Source of the DNA: Pseudomonas sp. C1C7
GTDB taxonomy: Bacteria > Pseudomonadota > Gammaproteobacteria > Pseudomonadales > Pseudomonadaceae
Reading direction: 5' to 3'
Length of the DNA: 64,000 nt
NCBI RefSeq assembly: GCF_013359595.1
Contig: NZ_JABFMP010000027.1
Span: forward strand, 1 to 64,000
Shown: in pieces, positions 59,828 through 64,000 of the stretch
How positions within the stretch are numbered: the stretch's first letter is position 1
Layout of the letters: every line of letters begins with the position of its first letter
Notes under the pieces: model-generated
Told to the model about the DNA's origin: nothing
The model's input: the letters and a program-made list of their open reading frames with translations, nothing else
The model's database searches: none
Translations under genes and position numbers: made by a program

Positions 59828-61406
59828 GGCTTCCAGTCACAGCGACAAACAGGCCCAGCGACTGCTGCGCCTTTATCATCTCTACCGTCTGAGCGTCGGC
59901 ATCCTTCTGGTGCTGCTGATCTCCAGCAACATGGACAACCAGTTGCTGACCTCAGCCAACGACGAGCTGTTGCGCACTGGCAGCTGGTTGTACCTGGTGC
60001 TGAATATCCTGCTGGTGGTGTTCTTCGAGAACACCCGGCATCCGACGCAATTGTTTGGCCTGGCGCTGCTCGATGTCCTGCTGCTGTGCGTGTTGTTCTA
60101 CGCCGGCGGTGGCGTGGCCAGCGCCCTTGGCAATCTGCTGATCGTCTCGGTGGCCATCAGCAACACCCTGCTGCGAAGACGCATCGGGCTGTTGATTGCC
60201 GCGATCGGCGCACTTGGCATCATCGGTTCGAGTTTCCTGCTGAGCTTCAGCCACCCTCCCAGCCCCAATGACTATTTGCAGGTCGGCACCCACGGCGCCC
60301 TGTGCTTTGCCGCGGCCTTGCTGGTGCAAGGCCTGATCCGACGCCTGGAAGTCAGTGAAACCCTGGCCGAGCAGAAGGCCAGTGAAGTGATCGGCCTGGA
60401 AGCGCTCAATGCGCTGATTCTGCAACGGATGCGCACCGGGATTCTGGTGCTCGACGAACTGCGGCGCGTGCAAATGGCCAACCACAGCGCCCGATCCCTG
60501 CTCGGCAGCGCCCATCTGGAAGGCTGCCTGATCGATGAACATTTCCCCGCATTGGTCGAACGCCTGGAGCTGTGGCTGAGCAACCCGACGCTGCGCCCCC
60601 AGAGCCTGAAAATCGCCGGCAGCGGCGTGGAATTGCAGCCCAGCTTCATTGCGCTGGACCCGAGCCCCCAGCACCAGACCCTGGTGTTTCTCGAAGATCT
60701 CGCCCAGATAGCTCAACAGGCCCAACAGCTGAAGCTCGCCGCTCTCGGGCGCCTGACCGCGGGTATCGCCCATGAAATCCGCAACCCGCTGGGCGCCATC
60801 AGTCATGCCGCGCAGTTATTGCGAGAATCTGAGGAACTGAGCAGCGCCGATCAACGTCTGACTCAGATTATTCAAGATCACTCTCAGCGAATGAATCGGG
60901 TTATCGAAAACGTCCTGCAACTGTCCCGCCGCCAGCAAAGCGTCCCGCAACGACTGGACCTGAAGCCGTGGCTGGAACAATTCGTCACGGAAACCCGTGA
61001 GGGTGCGACCGAGCGCCAACAGGTTCATCTGCGCATCGCTGCCGGGGACTTCACGACCCTGATGGACCCGAACCAGCTGAACCAGATTCTCGACAACCTG
61101 ATCCGCAACGGGTGGCGTCACAGTGCCCAGGATCACGATGTAGCCCAGGTCTGGCTTGAGTTGTTCATCGATGCCGCAAGCCAGCTGCCCATCCTGGAAA
61201 TCCTCGACGACGGCCCCGGCGTCGCCCCCGACCATCAGGCGCAACTGTTCGAGCCGTTCTTCACCACCAGTCATCAAGGCACTGGCCTGGGGCTCTATCT
61301 GTCCCGTGAGCTGTGCGAAAGCAACCAGGCCCGCCTAGACTTCAAACCACGCCAAGGCGGCGGCTGCTTTCGCATCACCTTTGCTCACGGACGGAAACAA
61401 AGTTGA
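59817..61406 (+). CDS. pilS: Sensor histidine kinase PilS
   Basis: A 529-residue sensor with six N-terminal membrane helices, a PAS domain, a HisKA H-box (GIAHEIRNPLGAISHAAQLL) and an ATPase domain with DNLIRNG, DDGPGVAPD and GTGLGLYLSREL. In P. aeruginosa it senses PilA in the membrane and controls PilR. The start is a GTG at 59817, 11 bases inside the PP0621 gene with AAGG upstream, giving the expected length; a longer frame is open from 59625. Confidence 0.94.
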   Translation: MVAEASSHSDKQAQRLLRLYHLYRLSVGILLVLLISSNMDNQLLTSANDELLRTGSWLYLVLNILLVVFFENTRHPTQLFGLALLDVLLLCVLFYAGGGVASALGNLLIVSVAISNTLLRRRIGLLIAAIGALGIIGSSFLLSFSHPPSPNDYLQVGTHGALCFAAALLVQGLIRRLEVSETLAEQKASEVIGLEALNALILQRMRTGILVLDELRRVQMANHSARSLLGSAHLEGCLIDEHFPALVERLELWLSNPTLRPQSLKIAGSGVELQPSFIALDPSPQHQTLVFLEDLAQIAQQAQQLKLAALGRLTAGIAHEIRNPLGAISHAAQLLRESEELSSADQRLTQIIQDHSQRMNRVIENVLQLSRRQQSVPQRLDLKPWLEQFVTETREGATERQQVHLRIAAGDFTTLMDPNQLNQILDNLIRNGWRHSAQDHDVAQVWLELFIDAASQLPILEILDDGPGVAPDHQAQLFEPFFTTSHQGTGLGLYLSRELCESNQARLDFKPRQGGGCFRITFAHGRKQS

Positions 61407-62740
61407 ACACGAGCCCACGGCAAAAAGTCCTCATCGTCGACGATGAACCGGACATCCGCGAACTCCTGGAAATCACCCTGGGAAGGATGAAACTCGATAC
61501 CTACAGCGCCCGCAATGCTGCAGAGGCCCTGGCCCTGCTCAAGCGCGAAGCCTTCGACCTGTGCCTGACCGACATGCGCCTGCCAGACGGCACGGGGCTT
61601 GAGCTGGTCCAACATATCCAGCAACGCTACCCCAACGTGCCCGTGGCGATGATCACCGCCTACGGCAGTGTCGACACCGCGATCAATGCCCTCAAGGCCG
61701 GTGCGTTCGACTTCCTGACCAAGCCGGTGGACCTCACCCGATTGCGCGAACTGGTGACCAGCGCCCTGCTTCTGCCCGCTCCGGGCATTGCCATCGACCG
61801 GCGCCTGCTGGGCGATTCCCTGCCGATGCGCAACCTGCGCAAGCAGATCGACAAGCTGGCGCGCAGTCAGGCGCCGGTGTACATCAGCGGCGAGTCCGGC
61901 AGCGGCAAGGAGCTGGTCGCACGTTTAATCCACGATCGCGGGCCCCGGGCCAACCAGCCCTTCGTTCCGGTCAACTGCGGCGCCATCCCGTCGGAGCTGA
62001 TGGAGAGCGAGTTTTTCGGCCATCGCAAAGGCAGCTTCAGCGGTGCCATCGAGGACAAACCCGGGCTGTTCCAGGCCGCCCATGGCGGCACCCTGTTTCT
62101 CGATGAGGTGGCTGATTTGCCGCTGCCGATGCAGGTCAAACTGCTGCGGGCGATTCAGGAGAAAGCCGTGCGCAGTGTCGGCGGACAGCAGGAGGTGGTG
62201 GTCGATGTGCGCATCCTGTGTGCCACCCACAAGGACCTCGCTGCCGAAGTCACGGCCGAGCGCTTCCGCCAGGATTTGTACTATCGCCTGAACGTGATCG
62301 AGCTGCGGGTGCCGCCCTTGCGCGAGCGTCGCGACGACATCGAACCGCTGGCCAACCATATGCTCAAGCGCCTGGCTTCAGACACCGGCGAACCGTTGGC
62401 AAAACTTCATCCGCAAGCCCTCGATGCGCTGAAAAGCTACCGTTTTCCGGGCAATGTGCGGGAACTGGAGAACATGCTCGAGCGGGCGCATACGCTGTGC
62501 GAGAACAAACAAATCGAAGCCGGCGACCTGCGCCTGGCCGAGGGCAACAGCAGCGCAGAGGCCGGGGTGCCGGACCTCACGCAGATCGACAATCTGGAGG
62601 CGTACCTGGAAAACGTCGAGCGCCAGCTGATTCTCCAGGCGCTGGAAGAGACGCGCTGGAACCGCACGGCGGCGGCGCAGCGGTTGAATCTTTCCTTCAG
62701 GTCGATGCGCTACAGGCTGAAGAAATTGGGTCTGGATTGA
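61403..62740 (+). CDS. pilR: Sigma-54 response regulator PilR
   Basis: A 445-residue activator of pilA: receiver domain with phosphorylated Asp57 (CLTDMRLPDG), AAA+ domain with Walker A GESGSGKELVARL, the sigma-54 contact loop GSFSGA, Walker B GGTLFLDEVADLP, and a C-terminal Fis helix-turn-helix (TRWNRTAAAQRLNLSFRSM). Translation starts at a TTG that shares bases with the pilS stop (TTGA); the alternative upstream frame lies inside pilS. The start is inferred from length and family alignment. Confidence 0.94.
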   Translation: MNTSPRQKVLIVDDEPDIRELLEITLGRMKLDTYSARNAAEALALLKREAFDLCLTDMRLPDGTGLELVQHIQQRYPNVPVAMITAYGSVDTAINALKAGAFDFLTKPVDLTRLRELVTSALLLPAPGIAIDRRLLGDSLPMRNLRKQIDKLARSQAPVYISGESGSGKELVARLIHDRGPRANQPFVPVNCGAIPSELMESEFFGHRKGSFSGAIEDKPGLFQAAHGGTLFLDEVADLPLPMQVKLLRAIQEKAVRSVGGQQEVVVDVRILCATHKDLAAEVTAERFRQDLYYRLNVIELRVPPLRERRDDIEPLANHMLKRLASDTGEPLAKLHPQALDALKSYRFPGNVRELENMLERAHTLCENKQIEAGDLRLAEGNSSAEAGVPDLTQIDNLEAYLENVERQLILQALEETRWNRTAAAQRLNLSFRSMRYRLKKLGLD

Positions 62741-62747
62741 GGGCTCT

Positions 62748-62811
62748 TTCGCGGGCAAGCCTCGCTCCTACAGACGGTGATAACCCTGTAGGAGCGAAGC
62801 TTGCCTGCGAA
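62748..62811. repeat. REPIN after pilR
   Basis: TTCGCGGGCAAGCCTCGCTCCTACAG and CTGTAGGAGCGAAGCTTGCCTGCGAA pair as inverted arms with a few mismatches and a short 12-base spacer. It lies between convergent pilR and thiO, where it could also serve as a 3' hairpin. Confidence 0.88.
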
Positions 62812-62827
62812 TGCATTCAACTGGAAA

Positions 62828-63928
62828 TCAGATCCGACCGCTCGGCGCATACGGCGCCGGATCAATGATCGGCTCCCTGCCCAGCATCACATCGGCAAAC
62901 AACTGACACGACGCCGGCGCCAGCACCAGGCCGTTGCGGAAATGCCCGCAGTTGAGCCACAAACCGTCGAACCCCGGCACCCGGCCGATGTAGGGAATGC
63001 CCTCCGGCGAGCCCGGCCGCAGACCGGCCCAATGCCCCACCACCTCGGCATCCGCCAACGCCGGAATCAACTCCACCGCCGAAGCCTTGAGGCTTTCCAG
63101 TGCCGAGTCGGTCGGCGTCTTGTCGTAGCCTTCGTGCTCAAGCGTGCTGCCAATCAGAATGTGCCCGTCGCGACGGGGAATCGCATAACGCCCCTTGGCA
63201 AGCACCATGCTCGGCAGAAAATCCGCCGCGCACTTGTAGAGAATCATTTGGCCTTTCACGGGTTCGACCGGCAGATCCAGGCCCAGGCTCTTGAGCAAGT
63301 CGCCACTCCAGGCGCCAGCAGTGAGGACCACCTGATCGCCACGGATCACGCCAGCGGACGTCTGCACGCCCACCACTTTTTCGCCTTCGCGAACAAAGCC
63401 GCTGACTTCGCACTGTTCCTGAATCGTCACGTTCGGCAGCGCCTGCAACGCCGCCTTGAGGGATTTCACCAGTCGCGGGTTACGTACGTTGGCCACATCG
63501 GCCATGTAGATCGCCCGGGAAAAACCACTGCCCAATACCGGCACGGCGTCATGAGCCGCCGAGATATCCACAGCCCGCAGCGGACGACTCTCCCGCACGG
63601 CCCAGGCCAGGGCTTCGGCTTCGTCATCCAGATCCAGCCAGTACAGGCCGGTGGTATGTACTTCGGGATCGACGCCGGTGGCGGCAAACAGGCGTTCGCC
63701 CAGCTGTGGATAAAAATCCTGGGACCAATGGGCCAATGCAGTGACCGCCGGGTTGTAGCGCCATGGATAGAGCGGCGAGACGATTCCGCCCCCCGCCCAG
63801 GACGATTCCTGGCCGACACTGGAACGGTCCAGCAGCACCACGCTCTGCACCTCGGACGCCAGATTGAATGCCGTCAACAGGCCGATGACCCCACCGCCGA
63901 CAATCACTACTTGCTGTTGCCTGATCAT
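62828..63928 (-). CDS. thiO: Glycine oxidase ThiO
   Basis: A 366-residue FAD enzyme that oxidises glycine to iminoglycine for the thiazole part of thiamine. The N-terminal dinucleotide motif is VVIVGGGVIGLLTAFNLA, the FAD-linked GGGIVSPLYPWRYNPAV segment matches the D-amino-acid oxidase group, and a C-terminal GLRPGSPEGIPYIGRVPGFDGLWLNCGHFRNGL motif is present. The ATG at 63928 (MIRQQQVVIVGGG) is preferred over a TTG four codons earlier. Other thiamine genes are absent nearby. Confidence 0.93.
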   Translation of the reverse strand: MIRQQQVVIVGGGVIGLLTAFNLASEVQSVVLLDRSSVGQESSWAGGGIVSPLYPWRYNPAVTALAHWSQDFYPQLGERLFAATGVDPEVHTTGLYWLDLDDEAEALAWAVRESRPLRAVDISAAHDAVPVLGSGFSRAIYMADVANVRNPRLVKSLKAALQALPNVTIQEQCEVSGFVREGEKVVGVQTSAGVIRGDQVVLTAGAWSGDLLKSLGLDLPVEPVKGQMILYKCAADFLPSMVLAKGRYAIPRRDGHILIGSTLEHEGYDKTPTDSALESLKASAVELIPALADAEVVGHWAGLRPGSPEGIPYIGRVPGFDGLWLNCGHFRNGLVLAPASCQLFADVMLGREPIIDPAPYAPSGRI

Positions 63929-64000
63929 GTATTGAACCAACCGATAAATAGACAGAAGGGCGCAAAAGGTGCCCGAAAAAGAAAACTCAACGACCCCAGC
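63929..64000. other. Window end, upstream of thiO
   Basis: These 72 bases contain no recognisable gene. In P. aeruginosa the minor pilin genes (fimTU-pilVWXY) follow this position, so they may start just outside the window. Confidence 0.4.

Overview
The window is chromosomal DNA of a Pseudomonas, most likely from the P. fluorescens group. The evidence is high GC content, protein sequences close to Pseudomonas families (CbrA/CbrB, PrrF, CrcZ, PP0621, DUF2790, DUF3094), and many intergenic REP/REPIN elements of the GTGGGAGCGGGCTTGCTCGCGAA type. From memory, the left part (1-37.6 kb) follows the PA4691-PA4736 gene order of P. aeruginosa PAO1 and the right part (38.4-64 kb) follows PA4525-PA4548. 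This synteny is recollection, not an alignment.

Layout. 0-2.7 kb: methionine sulfoxide repair (msrP/msrQ) and pssA. 2.7-6.4 kb: the ilvI-ilvN-ilvC branched-chain amino acid genes with a structured leader. 6.4-12 kb: DUF4124, YqcC and TPR lipoprotein genes, mrcB (PBP1b) and an APH/P-loop kinase fusion. 12-14.6 kb: a pentapeptide protein, a solo TfoX C-terminal domain, the iron-responsive sRNA PrrF with its Fur box, an orphan heme-binding protein (PhuT/HmuT) and a small Rieske protein. 14.6-18.2 kb: sfsA, an aminotransferase, dksA, gluQ. 18.3-23.4 kb: cbrX-cbrA-cbrB followed by the CrcZ sRNA, with a CbrB-type upstream site and a sigma-54 promoter. 23.6-28.1 kb: pcnB-folK-panB-panC-panD. 28.3-37.6 kb: pgi, acs, a DUF2236 protein, an rRNA methyltransferase-like protein, a giant DUF748 protein and a DUF2845 protein.

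37.7-43.7 kb: a BON protein, then pilA divergent from pilB-pilC-pilD-coaE-yacG. 43.7-48.7 kb: a CbiM-like permease, a DUF2790 protein and an accessory aromatic-acid transport operon (AAHS permease, BenE, OprD-type porin) without catabolic genes. 48.9-53.0 kb: DUF1780, DUF3094, an NDH-2-like dehydrogenase and a chemoreceptor. 53.2-53.6 kb: a tRNA cluster (Asn-Pro-Lys-Pro). 53.9-59.5 kb: clpB, pgeF/yfiH, rluD, bamD. 59.6-64 kb: a PP0621 protein, pilS-pilR and thiO.

Two regulatory circuits are complete in the window. CbrA/CbrB is followed by the CrcZ RNA that it is known to activate. PilS/PilR lies about 21 kb from a pilA promoter carrying a -24/-12 element and a TGTC dyad. I found no phage, transposase, CRISPR array or defence island. 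Most of the window is core genome; the new-looking points are regulatory details, repeats and small orphan genes.
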